This document shows, piece after piece, positions 26,478 through 35,190 of a DNA stretch of 64,000 nucleotides. The notes below the pieces were generated by a model. That model made no database searches. It had not been told where the DNA came from and was given only the letters and a program-made list of their open reading frames with translations. How positions within the stretch are numbered: the first letter of the stretch is position 1; each line of letters opens with the position of its first letter. Made by a program: the position numbers and the translations under genes. This stretch comes from Methanolinea sp. (GTDB lineage Archaea; Halobacteriota; Methanomicrobia; Methanomicrobiales; Methanospirillaceae). The stretch lies in NCBI GenBank assembly GCA_024518585.1, contig JANIHI010000003.1, forward strand, positions 89,145 through 153,144. Reading direction: 5' to 3'.

Positions 26478-27267
26478 CCCGCTCTCCACCCTCCTCCGGA
26501 GCAAGAGGGTAATAACCCGGCTGCAGATTCTCGTCGAGATCGCAGAACACCAGCCCGCCGTCCGCCAGCAGGAAATCGCCCAGAAGATGGGTGTCACGCC
26601 CCAGGCGGTATCCGAGTACATCCGGGAGCTGGTCGACGAGGGGATGGTCGCAGCCCACGGGAGGGGACGCTATAGCGTGACCCGGAGCGGGATCGAATGG
26701 ATCCAGTCCCAGGCAGAGACCCTTGAGGCGTATGCCCGCCACATCCGGCGTGACGTCATCCAGCAGGTCGCGACCTGGACGGCCATCGCGGCAGTTGACC
26801 TCCGGGAGGGGGACCAGGTCGGCGTCTACATGAAGGACGGGTTCCTCTATGCCTCCCGGGAACCGAGAAGCGCCATGGGGACTGTTGTCCGGGACTCCCG
26901 GGCAGGCGAGGATGTGGGGGTCACGCGGCTCTCGGGACTGATCGACCATTCAGAGGGGTGCGTCCGCGTCTGCAAGGTCCCCCGGATCGAGAGGGGTGGT
27001 TCCCGCCGAATCCAGAAAGACCGGCTCCGGGACCTCATCCGGGACGTCGGGATGGTGGCGGCAGTAGGCGTCGAGGGCTACATCGCCTTGGAACAGGTCG
27101 GGAGAAAACCGGACATGTTCTTTGGTGCCCGGGAGGGCGTCATCGAGGCGGCGTTCCACGGGATCTCATCAGCCATCCTCATCGTTGACGAGGAATTTAC
27201 CGATTTTCTCAAGCGACTGGAGGGTGCCGGGCTTTCCTATACCCTCCACGACCTCACCGCCCCATGA
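26458..27267 (+). CDS. MarR-like winged-helix regulator (DUF7839-type)
   Basis: A 269-residue archaeal protein. The N-terminal winged helix is clear (KRVITRLQILVEIAEHQPAV, then QQEIAQKMGVTPQAVSEYI, RELVDEGMVAAHGRGRYSVT). The C-terminal domain (near 95-260) contains VDLREGDQVGVYMKDGFLYA and is probably a ligand-sensing domain of unknown specificity. The predicted start is a TTG inside the preceding gene, so translation is probably coupled. The 4-bp overlap with the following helicase gene (ATGA type) supports one transcript. Confidence 0.75.
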   Translation: MTETRTDPLSTLLRSKRVITRLQILVEIAEHQPAVRQQEIAQKMGVTPQAVSEYIRELVDEGMVAAHGRGRYSVTRSGIEWIQSQAETLEAYARHIRRDVIQQVATWTAIAAVDLREGDQVGVYMKDGFLYASREPRSAMGTVVRDSRAGEDVGVTRLSGLIDHSEGCVRVCKVPRIERGGSRRIQKDRLRDLIRDVGMVAAVGVEGYIALEQVGRKPDMFFGAREGVIEAAFHGISSAILIVDEEFTDFLKRLEGAGLSYTLHDLTAP

Positions 27268-29312
27268 ACATCGTTGTCCAGCCGCAGAAAGGGGAGTACA
27301 AGATCCTCTTTCTCGACAACCTCACGGTCGTTGCCGTGGGAATTGCGCAGGTCGAGGCCACCGCGAAGGGGTACAGGCCGGGACAGTACCGCCTGCGCTG
27401 GGGGACCAAGCGCCAGTTCCGCCACACCCCCTCCAAGGAACTCGTCGTCTCACTGCGGAAGGGCTCGGTGTACCTGACCGGCAAAGACGAAGCCTTCGAG
27501 GGTTTTCTCCAGGACTTCCAGATCCCCTACACGATCACCGACGTGTGCCGGATCTGCCTGATGGAAGACCGCGTCACGCCCCTTAACAAAAAAAACAGCG
27601 TCCGCTACACGACCGGAGAGAGGATATGCTTCGATTGTGCCCGCCGGGAATTACGACGGGAACTCGCAACCATGGGGAAGGTGGGCAAGGGGGCCGTGGG
27701 GCACCTCGAGGAGCTGCTGCGGACCCTCCGTGACATGGAGAAGGTCCTTGCCTCGGTCCAACCCGAGAAGGTCAGGATCTCTGCAACCCTCTTTGACCGG
27801 CTAGAAGCACACCCCGTCCAGAAGACACAGGAGATCGTTGAGCTCCCCCTCCCCGCCGAGTTCGTTGATGCTGCGGGCGTCGAGAAGCTCATGCCCGTCC
27901 AGCAGATGGCCGTGGACGCCGGGCTCCTCCACGGAAAGCACCTCCTGATCGTCTCGGCAACAGCCAGCGGAAAGACGTTCATCGGGGAGATGGCCGGGCT
28001 CAAGAACTACCGGGAAGGCAGGGGGCACTGCCTCTTCCTCGTCCCCCTCGTTGCACTCGCTGTCCAGAAATACCAGCGGTTCGAAGAGCGGTATGGAGAG
28101 ATCGCCGGGGTGGGCCTCCTCGTTGGGCAGGCCCGCATCAATATCCCCGAGAACCGACCAGCGGGAGACCGGAATATCAGGGCCCCCCTGGTTGTCGGGA
28201 CCTACGAGGGCGTGGACCACTTCATCCGGACCGGCGGCGTCCTCCCCCCGGTTGGGACTGTCGTCATCGACGAGGTCCAGATGCTCACCGACCCGGACCG
28301 TGGCCACCGGCTCGATGGTCTCATCGCCCGCCTCAAGTACCTCTATCCCGGTGCCCAGTTCCTGTACCTCTCCGCAACAATCGGGGTTCCCACGGTCCTT
28401 GCAAAGAAACTCCATGCCACGCTCGTCCGGTACGACGACCGGCCGGTCCCCCTGGAACGGTACCTCATTTTCCTCGAACACAAGCAGAAGATCCCGACGA
28501 TCAAGCGGCTCTGCACCCAGGAATACGCAAAGGTCTCCTCCAAGGGGTACCACGGACAGACGATCATCTTCACGCATTCACGGGCCCGGACCCACGTCAT
28601 TGCCGATGCCCTCGGCCCGGGGTATGCAGCCTACCATGCCGGGCTCACGTCCCAGGAAAAACGCGAGATCGAGGCCAGGTTCCTCTCCGGGAAGATAAAG
28701 GCCGTGGTCACGACGGCGGCACTGGGAGCGGGCGTGGACTTCCCGGCATCGCAGGTGATATTTGACTCTCTCGCGATGGGGATATCCTGGCTCTCGGTCC
28801 AGGAGTTCAGCCAGATGGCGGGTCGGGCGGGACGACCCGACTTCCATGACCTGGGAAAGGTCGTTGTCCTCGCCGAACCCGGGGCGTCCTATTCCCGGGC
28901 ATCAGGGACGACCGAGGAGGAGGTCGCCATGAAGCTGCTGAAGGGAGAGATGGAGGAGGTCGCCCCCGAGCATGACCTTGAACAGAGCTCAGAGGAGTAC
29001 GTGGCAAACGCGGTTGTCTGCCGGGGGAGACTTGCCGACCTGGAACTCATCAACAGGACGATGGTGGGATCGATGGAACCTGTTCTCGATACTCTCCTCG
29101 AGAAGGGCCTCGTGGCCCGGGAGGAGGAAAAGATCGTGCTTTCGCCTCTCGCACGCGTGATGGCCGAGCACTTCATCGGGGTGGAACGCCTGCTCGAGAT
29201 CCGGGAACTGGCAAAAAAAGTGGACGACCCCCTCGAGATCGTGGCAGACCTCTCCCTGGCAGAGATGGAGAAGAGGAAGGAGAGGGAGAGGGAGAAGAGG
29301 AAGGGAAAGTGA
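27264..29312 (+). CDS. Superfamily 2 helicase with N-terminal zinc finger (DUF5814-type, Ski2/Hel308-like)
   Basis: A 682-residue ATPase. An N-terminal beta domain (1-90) is followed by a four-cysteine zinc finger (CRICLMED and CFDCARRE, near 93-120). The helicase core has Walker A LIVSATASGKTFIGEMAGL (near 230), VVGTYEGVDHFIR, the DEVQ box VVIDEVQMLTDPDRGHRLD, LSATIGVP, and the C-lobe motifs IIFTHSRARTH and FSQMAGRAGRPDFHDLGKV. The C-terminus is helical and ends in a charged Lys/Glu/Arg tail. Helicases of this archaeal group sit near Hel308 but with a distinct front end; substrate unknown. It is the last gene of an operon with two winged-helix proteins. Confidence 0.87.
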   Translation: MNIVVQPQKGEYKILFLDNLTVVAVGIAQVEATAKGYRPGQYRLRWGTKRQFRHTPSKELVVSLRKGSVYLTGKDEAFEGFLQDFQIPYTITDVCRICLMEDRVTPLNKKNSVRYTTGERICFDCARRELRRELATMGKVGKGAVGHLEELLRTLRDMEKVLASVQPEKVRISATLFDRLEAHPVQKTQEIVELPLPAEFVDAAGVEKLMPVQQMAVDAGLLHGKHLLIVSATASGKTFIGEMAGLKNYREGRGHCLFLVPLVALAVQKYQRFEERYGEIAGVGLLVGQARINIPENRPAGDRNIRAPLVVGTYEGVDHFIRTGGVLPPVGTVVIDEVQMLTDPDRGHRLDGLIARLKYLYPGAQFLYLSATIGVPTVLAKKLHATLVRYDDRPVPLERYLIFLEHKQKIPTIKRLCTQEYAKVSSKGYHGQTIIFTHSRARTHVIADALGPGYAAYHAGLTSQEKREIEARFLSGKIKAVVTTAALGAGVDFPASQVIFDSLAMGISWLSVQEFSQMAGRAGRPDFHDLGKVVVLAEPGASYSRASGTTEEEVAMKLLKGEMEEVAPEHDLEQSSEEYVANAVVCRGRLADLELINRTMVGSMEPVLDTLLEKGLVAREEEKIVLSPLARVMAEHFIGVERLLEIRELAKKVDDPLEIVADLSLAEMEKRKEREREKRKGK

Positions 29313-29454
29313 TTCAGCCGTGCGGCCATGAATGGCACAGGAGGGGACCTGTCGCGACTCCGGCCCTTTAATCAGAATGCAGAGAGTTGCAATGAAAAGG
29401 AGGCGTTATTTTTCCTGTTCGGGCATTATATCCTGTCGGCACTCAAGGTTACTC

Positions 29455-29463
29455 TTTATATAA
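29455..29463 (+). promoter_or_regulatory. TATA box for the response-regulator/kinase gene
   Basis: TTTATATAA, preceded by AAGGTTACTC as a possible BRE, lies about 47 bp before the GTG start, which has a GGTGA ribosome binding site. The leader would be about 20 nt. Confidence 0.6.
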
Positions 29464-29505
29464 CGGAGAGGGAAAATTCAGATCTGTGGCTATCGGTGAA
29501 GTAAT

Positions 29506-30768
29506 GTGATCTCAGTCCTGACGGTCGATGACGAACCCGCGTTCCTTGAAATAATAAAGAAGATTCTCGAGCGCTCAGGTCGTATCACCGTTGATACTGC
29601 AATATCGGCGCATGAAGGCCTTGAGAAGATTTCAGGGAACAGCTACGACCTGGTTGTCTCTGACTACCAGATGCCGGCGATGGACGGTATAAAATTTCTC
29701 CGCGCACTCCGGGAATCAGCAAAGACCATCCCGTTCATCATTTTCACCGGTAAGGGACGCGAGGAGATCGCAGTTCTGGCCTTTGAGAACGGCGCTGATT
29801 TCTACCTCCAGAAGGGTGGCGACCTCCGGGCACAGTTTGCGGAACTGGAAAAAAAGATCGTCCTGGCCCATGAACTTTACAGGGCGCAGCAATACCGGAA
29901 AGAGAACGAGGACAGGCTCCGGCAGGTCATCGATTTCTTACCGGATGCAACCTTTGCCATCGACAGAGAAGGCCGCGTCATCACGTGGAACCGGGCAATC
30001 GAGAAGATGACCGGCATCCCTGCCGGGGATATCCTGGGGAAGGGGAACTACGAGTATGCCATCCCGTTCTATAAAGAGCGGCGCCCCATCCTCATCGACC
30101 TGGCCCTGCGGAATGACCCGGACATCGGGGAGAAGTATAAATACGTCAGGCAGAACGGGGACAGTCTCGTTGCCGAGACATTCATCCCCCACTTCAACGA
30201 GGGAAAAGGAATCCATCTCTGGGGGATCGCAACCCTCCTCCACGACTCGGAGGGAAAAGTCACCGGCGCCATTGAATCCATCCGTGACATAACCGCATGG
30301 AAAGTCGCAGAAGAGGAGCTCGTCAGGAGGAACGAGGAACTCCATGCCGCGTATGAACAGATTGCGGCGTCCGAGGAGGAACTCAGGCAGAACTTCCGGG
30401 AACTGGAGAAAAGCCACAGGAATCTTGAGAGAAGCGAAAGGAGGTTCCGGCAGCTTTTCGAGGCCATGCACGAGGGACTTGCTCTCCACAGGGTCCTTCG
30501 GGATACCGGGGGCCGTGCCGTCGATTACCGCATCCTTGCCGTGAACCGTGCCTACGAGGAGATCCTCGGGTTGAAACGTGACGCCGTGGTAGGAAAGAGA
30601 GCCCGGGAGGTCTACCAGACCGGGGAACCACCGTTCCTTGAGATCTACGCAGGTGTGGCAGAGTCCGGGAAGCCCACATCATTCCAGGCATTCTTCTCTC
30701 CCCTCGCCAAGTATTTCCGGATCTCGGTTTACTCGCCTAGGAAAGACCAATTTGTCACAGTTTTTTAA
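29506..30768 (+). CDS. Response regulator with PAS domains, N-terminal part of a frameshifted sensor kinase
   Basis: This frame encodes 420 residues: a receiver domain (1-125; LTVDDEPAF acidic pocket, phospho-acceptor Asp in LVVSDYQMPAMDG, conserved Lys in FTGKGREE), a PAS domain (about 135-265; DATFAIDREGRVITWN), a short coiled coil, and most of a second PAS domain (from RFRQLFEAMHEGLALHRVL). It stops at TAA 30766-30768 in the middle of the typical PAS ending FVTVF-KDITDR. The rest of the domain is encoded directly downstream in another frame. The break lies in a six-T run at 30761-30766; removing one T restores a single 777-residue protein. GTG start with good ribosome binding site. Confidence 0.85.
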   Translation: MISVLTVDDEPAFLEIIKKILERSGRITVDTAISAHEGLEKISGNSYDLVVSDYQMPAMDGIKFLRALRESAKTIPFIIFTGKGREEIAVLAFENGADFYLQKGGDLRAQFAELEKKIVLAHELYRAQQYRKENEDRLRQVIDFLPDATFAIDREGRVITWNRAIEKMTGIPAGDILGKGNYEYAIPFYKERRPILIDLALRNDPDIGEKYKYVRQNGDSLVAETFIPHFNEGKGIHLWGIATLLHDSEGKVTGAIESIRDITAWKVAEEELVRRNEELHAAYEQIAASEEELRQNFRELEKSHRNLERSERRFRQLFEAMHEGLALHRVLRDTGGRAVDYRILAVNRAYEEILGLKRDAVVGKRAREVYQTGEPPFLEIYAGVAESGKPTSFQAFFSPLAKYFRISVYSPRKDQFVTVF

Positions 30769-31837
30769 AGACATAACGGACCGGGTCATCCTAGAGCAGG
30801 AACGGGAGAAAGCCGAGGAGAGGCTCCGCGAAGCAATCCACCTTGCACGACTCGGTTTCTGGGAATGGGACATCGGAAAGGACAAAATCTGGTGGTCACG
30901 CGAGCTCTGCGAGATACTTGGCTGGGACCCTGACCAACCTCCGCCGTCCTATAGCGACCTTTCCCGGATTTATACCCCCGTAAGCTGGCAGAAGCTTTTT
31001 TCGGCCGTCGAGCGGGCAGTCTCGTCCGGTGAACCCTACGACCTGGAACTAGAGGTTATCCGCCCCGATGGGGAGAGGTTATGGACCCGGGCGACGGGCG
31101 GGCCCGTGCGGGATGTCGACAAGACCATCACCGGTCTCCATGGCACGGTGCAGGACATCACGGGGACGAAGAGAGCCGAAAACGCTCTGAAAAAGGCAAA
31201 CAGGCAGTTAAATCTCCTTGTAAGCATCACCCGGCACGATATCCGGAACAGCGTCACGGCAGCCCAGGGGTACCTCGAACTGATGGAGAATGCTGACCCG
31301 GGACAGCCAGGATTGGCACGTGAGAGGCTGGGACAGATCCTGGCCCAGATTGCCCGCCAGATCCAGGCGACAAACGAATGCGAGAGTCTCGGGGAGGAGG
31401 AACCCTCCTGGCAGTGCATCGAGGGTCTCCTCGATGGCATCGAGGTCCCCCCGTCAGTCTCTTTCGTTCGGGACTCCTGCCCGGTCTCGGTCCTTGCCGA
31501 CCCCGTCCTCCGCCGGGTTTTTGACAACCTCCTCGATAACTCGCTGCGCCATGGCGGGCCCACGATGGACCGGATCCACGTCTCTTGCGTCATCGACGGG
31601 GACGAGCTGGTCATTGCCTGGGAGGACAACGGTTGCGGCATTCCTTTTGAAGAAAAGGAAAGGATCTTTGACAGCCATTACGGGAGGAACACTGGCCTTG
31701 GCCTCTTCCTCGTCCGGGATATCCTGGCCATAACCGGGATGAGCATCCGCGAGACCGGGGAGCCGGGGAAGGGGGCATGCTTCGAGATCAGGGTGCCTGC
31801 CGGCATGTGGCAGAAGAAGGAAGACCTGTCTGGCTAG
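30767..31837 (+). CDS. PAS-histidine kinase, C-terminal part of the frameshifted sensor kinase
   Basis: Continues the preceding gene in another frame from KDITDRVILEQEREKAEERL. It holds a further PAS domain (LGFWEWDIGKDKIWWSRELC), a histidine phospho-acceptor region (LVSITRHDIRNSVTAAQGYL) and an ATPase domain with N box (NLLDNSLRHGG), G1 (WEDNGCGIPFEEKERIF) and G2 (GLGLFLVRDIL). It has no start codon of its own with a ribosome binding site near the junction; an upstream ATG in this frame (30638) would encode unrelated residues. Either the gene is broken, or frameshifting or a sequencing error joins the halves. Most archaeal kinases of this receiver-first type are cytosolic. Confidence 0.85.
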   Translation, partial: KDITDRVILEQEREKAEERLREAIHLARLGFWEWDIGKDKIWWSRELCEILGWDPDQPPPSYSDLSRIYTPVSWQKLFSAVERAVSSGEPYDLELEVIRPDGERLWTRATGGPVRDVDKTITGLHGTVQDITGTKRAENALKKANRQLNLLVSITRHDIRNSVTAAQGYLELMENADPGQPGLARERLGQILAQIARQIQATNECESLGEEEPSWQCIEGLLDGIEVPPSVSFVRDSCPVSVLADPVLRRVFDNLLDNSLRHGGPTMDRIHVSCVIDGDELVIAWEDNGCGIPFEEKERIFDSHYGRNTGLGLFLVRDILAITGMSIRETGEPGKGACFEIRVPAGMWQKKEDLSG

Positions 31838-31941
31838 GGGGGGACGTGTCGTGGGTCTGGTGATAGATCCCCCCTTCTCCCCGCGAAAAAAGCCAGGGAT
31901 TTGCCGGGGGATTACAATCACCCTGGAATGGGGTTGACCTT

Positions 31942-32808
31942 TCAGTGCCGTTCCACGTCGCAGACCCACCGGTCGTAGAACGGGTCGCGGGTGTTTTCAT
32001 CGGTTGAGACATTCGCCCCCCTGTCCTCGGCCCATCTCCGGACCAGCTCTGCCTCCCGTTCTGTCCCGACAGTGATCAGGCAGAACTCCGTGAGCCCGAG
32101 CAGCTCGGCAGTAACCATCTCCCAGACCTGCTCGGTGAAGGCATTGATCTCCCCGAACATGAGGCCAAGACCCGCCTCGGCACCCTGGCAGTAGTGGTGG
32201 GCGAGGGTCCCGTCGATGCACATCGTCTTTTCGGGGAGGAGCCGGCCCTTTGAGAGGCCAAGGGAGAGGAGGGAGGGATCGTTGTCGTAGGCAAGGGGCG
32301 TTATCCCCCTCTCTGCGAGGAGGAGCGAGCCAAGGCCTGACCCGCAACAGCAGTCGAGGCAGGAGAAATCCCCACCGCGGTCTCCCCAGTACTCGGAGAG
32401 GAGGTCGCGGGCTTTTTTTACCCTCTCGGGGTTGAGGTCATCGAGAGCAGGGGTGACACTCCCCCCGAGGAGAAGGCTGTAGTACTCCCTGATCGCGTCC
32501 TCGTAGGTCTCCCTCTCCTCCTGGAATATCTCGCCGGGGAGTTCCTCGAAGTGCTCGATGACGGCGAGGGTTGGCGCACGCAGGTGAAAGGAGCCAAGCT
32601 GCCACCCCTCCCCGGTGTGAAAGGCAACTGCAAGGGGGGCGTCCCCCTCGTCGACCAGCATCCGGCCCTCGTCGGCAGGCAGACTCTCCAGCCACGCGGT
32701 GTACCTGTCGTCGATCAGGTCTGCGAACGAGGGCTCGACGCAGCGTACCTGGTCCAGTTCCATGACCTCTGCCAGCAACGGCCTTTTTCCGAAAAAAGGT
32801 CCCTCCAT
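31942..32808 (-). CDS. SAM-dependent methyltransferase-like protein
   Basis: A 288-residue protein. An N-terminal region of about 130 residues (ELDQVRCVEPSFADLIDDRY) precedes a class I methyltransferase fold with motif I FSCLDCCCGSGLGSLLLAE, an acidic SAM-ribose segment (PLAYDNDPSLLSLGL) and a later strand TEFCLITVGTER. The cysteine run in motif I is unusual. The substrate is unknown. It starts six bases after the apgM stop on the same strand, at the end of the ribosomal-protein/recJ gene line. Confidence 0.78.
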   Translation of the reverse strand: MEGPFFGKRPLLAEVMELDQVRCVEPSFADLIDDRYTAWLESLPADEGRMLVDEGDAPLAVAFHTGEGWQLGSFHLRAPTLAVIEHFEELPGEIFQEERETYEDAIREYYSLLLGGSVTPALDDLNPERVKKARDLLSEYWGDRGGDFSCLDCCCGSGLGSLLLAERGITPLAYDNDPSLLSLGLSKGRLLPEKTMCIDGTLAHHYCQGAEAGLGLMFGEINAFTEQVWEMVTAELLGLTEFCLITVGTEREAELVRRWAEDRGANVSTDENTRDPFYDRWVCDVERH

Positions 32809-32814
32809 GGTCCC

Positions 32815-34050
32815 TCACGCCCCGTACTTGGGCGACCGGTCCAGGAGGTCGAGGAGGATGGGCATTAAGGATGACCCCCGGATGCGGTGGAGCCCTCCCT
32901 CGGCACACGAGACCTCGTCGAAGGCGGTCACGCGGTCGACCCTGACACCTTCGCCTCTTATGACGACCGGGACGGGATCGGCACTGTGGTCTCTCACGCT
33001 GCAGGGGGTGGAATGGTCGGCACAGATGACAAGGAGGGTGTCCTCGAGCGTCGCCAGCGGTGCCATGGCCGCGTCGATCTTCTCGATGAACGCCATCTTC
33101 GCCCGGGGGTTCCCATCGTGTCCTGCCTCGTCTGCTCCCTTGATGTTGAGGAGGACGAAGCCCGACGAGGCAAGGGCTTCCCGGGTCGCCTTCACTTTCC
33201 CGGAAAGGTTCGTGTCGACCGACCCCGTTATCCCCGGTACATCCACCCGCTTTAACCCGACGGCAGTCCCGATCCCGGAAATGAGGGCTGCAGCAGAGAT
33301 GACGGTCCCTGAGAGCCCGTATTTTTTTTCGAACGGCTCAAAGTGCCCCATAACCCCTGCCCCCCGGACCAGGACGGTGTTTGCCGGCGGGAGGCCTTCT
33401 GCCTGCCGCCGGAGGTTGAGGGGGTGGGCCCGGAGGATCTCGCCTGCCTGGCGCACGAACTCGCCCAGGGCCCTGGCAGTCCTCCTGTCTGCCTCGTCCC
33501 CGTCCCGCGGGAGGAAGGGGAGGGGAGGGACCCCCTCCTTCTTCGGGTCGTTCGACGTGACAGAGACGCCAAGCCCCTCCCCCCGGAACGCGAGAGCCGC
33601 CCGGTGCCCGGCTCCCGACCGGAAGACGAACTGGACTCCGAGGGAGGAGAGGTCGACACCGTCCTGGATGGCCTGCGAGAGTGGTTCTGTCTCATGTATC
33701 CGCCCGGCCCGGCGGTCAATGACCTTCCCCTCGTTGTCGACTGTCGCATAATTGCAGCGAAACCCGATCATCCCGGGTTCCATCCGGATGCCGCAGCCCT
33801 CTGCTTCCAGGGGCCCCCTGCCGGTGTAGTACCGTTTCGGGTCGTAGCCAAGCAGGCTTAAGTGCGCCGTGTCGGAACCCGGGCGGATTCCCGGGGCAAT
33901 GGTGTCCATGATCCCGCAGATACCATCGTGCGCCACCCGGTCGAGGACAGGGGTGAGTGCCGCCTGGAGGGGTGTCCTGTTCCCGAGTTCGGGGCAGGGG
34001 CGGTCAGAGATGCCATCGAGGACAATGAAGAGGATCCTGTGGGCCGTCAT
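32815..34050 (-). CDS. apgM: 2,3-bisphosphoglycerate-independent phosphoglycerate mutase, archaeal type
   Basis: Interconverts 3- and 2-phosphoglycerate in glycolysis and gluconeogenesis. The 411-residue product belongs to the alkaline-phosphatase fold: IVLDGISDRPCPELGNRTPL holds the first metal Asp, GSDTAHLSLLGYDP the catalytic Ser/Thr region, then YYTGRGPLEAEG, NIKGADEAGHDGN and CADHSTPCSVRDHSADPVPV for metal binding. No ribosome binding site precedes the ATG; an AGCATAAG box about 30 bp upstream suggests a leaderless transcript. Confidence 0.95.
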   Translation of the reverse strand: MTAHRILFIVLDGISDRPCPELGNRTPLQAALTPVLDRVAHDGICGIMDTIAPGIRPGSDTAHLSLLGYDPKRYYTGRGPLEAEGCGIRMEPGMIGFRCNYATVDNEGKVIDRRAGRIHETEPLSQAIQDGVDLSSLGVQFVFRSGAGHRAALAFRGEGLGVSVTSNDPKKEGVPPLPFLPRDGDEADRRTARALGEFVRQAGEILRAHPLNLRRQAEGLPPANTVLVRGAGVMGHFEPFEKKYGLSGTVISAAALISGIGTAVGLKRVDVPGITGSVDTNLSGKVKATREALASSGFVLLNIKGADEAGHDGNPRAKMAFIEKIDAAMAPLATLEDTLLVICADHSTPCSVRDHSADPVPVVIRGEGVRVDRVTAFDEVSCAEGGLHRIRGSSLMPILLDLLDRSPKYGA

Positions 34051-34122
34051 CGGGAGGAGGGTTGGTCCTGCGCTGACTTATGCTTGACCATCAGGGGGCT
34101 TGCCCGGTCGGGATATATGGCC

Positions 34123-34143
34123 CCCCCGTGCGGAGGGGGGGTT
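34123..34143. repeat. Perfect C7/G7 hairpin between rps3ae and apgM
   Basis: Seven C residues, a seven-base spacer (GTGCGGA) and at least seven G residues form a perfect stem in the 211-bp gap downstream of rps3ae and upstream of apgM. On the minus strand it is not followed by a clear T-run, so a terminator role is only possible. Nothing else in the gap can be assigned apart from the apgM promoter. Confidence 0.4.
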
Positions 34144-34261
34144 ATTGAGGGAGATGCTGACGAAAAAGTGGAGTCTCCCCATCCCTCCTGCACCTGCACC
34201 GGCCGGCGAAAGGGGAGAAAATGGAAGGGCAGGCAGGCCCTCCCGTGTGAGACGGCGGGTG

Positions 34262-34855
34262 TCAGGTAACCTTGATGGCGCCGAGCTTGGACTTGATGAC
34301 CTCGACCCTTCGGACGGGGAAGATGGGCTTGACCGCCTTGAAGGCCTCGCGGGAGAAGTCCCCGTTCACGATCCCGCTGATGATGCCGTTCATGTCGGCC
34401 TCTGCACCCATCTTTGCCACGAGTTCCCCGATGAGCTTGCGGATCTCGTGCTCCTGGGAGAGGTTTGCCCGCGTCAGCGTGAAGCACGTCACGGTGAGGT
34501 CAACTCTCTTTCCGTCCTTTGTCGTGATGGGGACGTGGCAGTCGATGCGCGAGGTGCGCCTCTTGATCATCGAGCGGAGGTAATCGCGGGTGAGTTCATG
34601 CCCCACGAACTCGGTATAGGCAGAGTCTCCCGCAACGTTTGCGATCCTGAACTTCATCTTCACGTTCTGCCGCGCATAATCGTTGATGATCTCACCGAGT
34701 GTCGTCTGCATAATCCGCCCGACAACACTCTCGGGATCATTGGCGATGGTATCCCCGATGTAGGTCTTTCCCAGGACCTCGGGCGCGTACACCTTGTACC
34801 AGCTCTTGGCTTTCCAGCCTTCTACTCTTCTTCCAGCCTGTTTTTTCTTTGCCAT
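34262..34855 (-). CDS. rps3ae: 30S ribosomal protein S3Ae (eS1)
   Basis: Small-subunit protein shared by archaea and eukaryotes, 197 residues. Recognised by its basic start (MAKKKQAGRRVEGWKAKSWY), KVYAPEVLGKTYIGDTIAND and the C-terminal PVRRVEVIKSKL. The ATG is preceded by AATGGTGAACAC with a GGTGA ribosome binding site. It follows pcc1 after 80 bp in the conserved leftward order S15, RecJ, Pcc1, S3Ae. Confidence 0.97.
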   Translation of the reverse strand: MAKKKQAGRRVEGWKAKSWYKVYAPEVLGKTYIGDTIANDPESVVGRIMQTTLGEIINDYARQNVKMKFRIANVAGDSAYTEFVGHELTRDYLRSMIKRRTSRIDCHVPITTKDGKRVDLTVTCFTLTRANLSQEHEIRKLIGELVAKMGAEADMNGIISGIVNGDFSREAFKAVKPIFPVRRVEVIKSKLGAIKVT

Positions 34856-34935
34856 GTGTTCACCATTAATCCATTAACCAGTTGTGTTCTCTTGTCTGCA
34901 GGCCACAATTCCCCTGCGGCCCCATCCAGCCATGG

Positions 34936-35190
34936 TTATCCCCGGGGTGCATCCTCCCGCCGGTTTCTTTCCCCTGCCAGAGAACAGAGCTCCTCTGCAA
35001 TGGCGAGGTTCATCAGGTAGTCATCGACCGATGCGATCAAGGACCGGAGGGAGGTCCCCTCCACGTCGGTTATGACGCACCCCTTCCCCGCCCGTGTGTG
35101 CATGTTCTGGAGGTTGTCGGGCGAGAGGGATGCGGCAATGCACTCGGGCCGGGAGTGGACGGTACATATCCTGCCCCTGATCTCCATCAT
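34936..35190 (-). CDS. pcc1: KEOPS complex subunit Pcc1
   Basis: An 84-residue subunit of the KEOPS complex, which makes threonylcarbamoyladenosine (t6A37) in tRNAs; Pcc1 is its dimerisation module. The ferredoxin-like pattern is seen: RICTVHSRPECIAASLSPDN, then CVITDVEGTSLRSLIASVDD and YLMNLAIAEEL. The ATG overlaps the recJ stop (ATGA), showing translational coupling. Neighbours S15, RecJ and S3Ae are the usual archaeal ones. Confidence 0.9.
   Translation of the reverse strand: MMEIRGRICTVHSRPECIAASLSPDNLQNMHTRAGKGCVITDVEGTSLRSLIASVDDYLMNLAIAEELCSLAGERNRREDAPRG

Noticed and set aside
26398..26949. Long minus-strand open frames opposite the regulator and helicase genes
   Set aside because: High GC makes antisense frames stay open; the plus-strand proteins have clear domains and overlapping operon structure.
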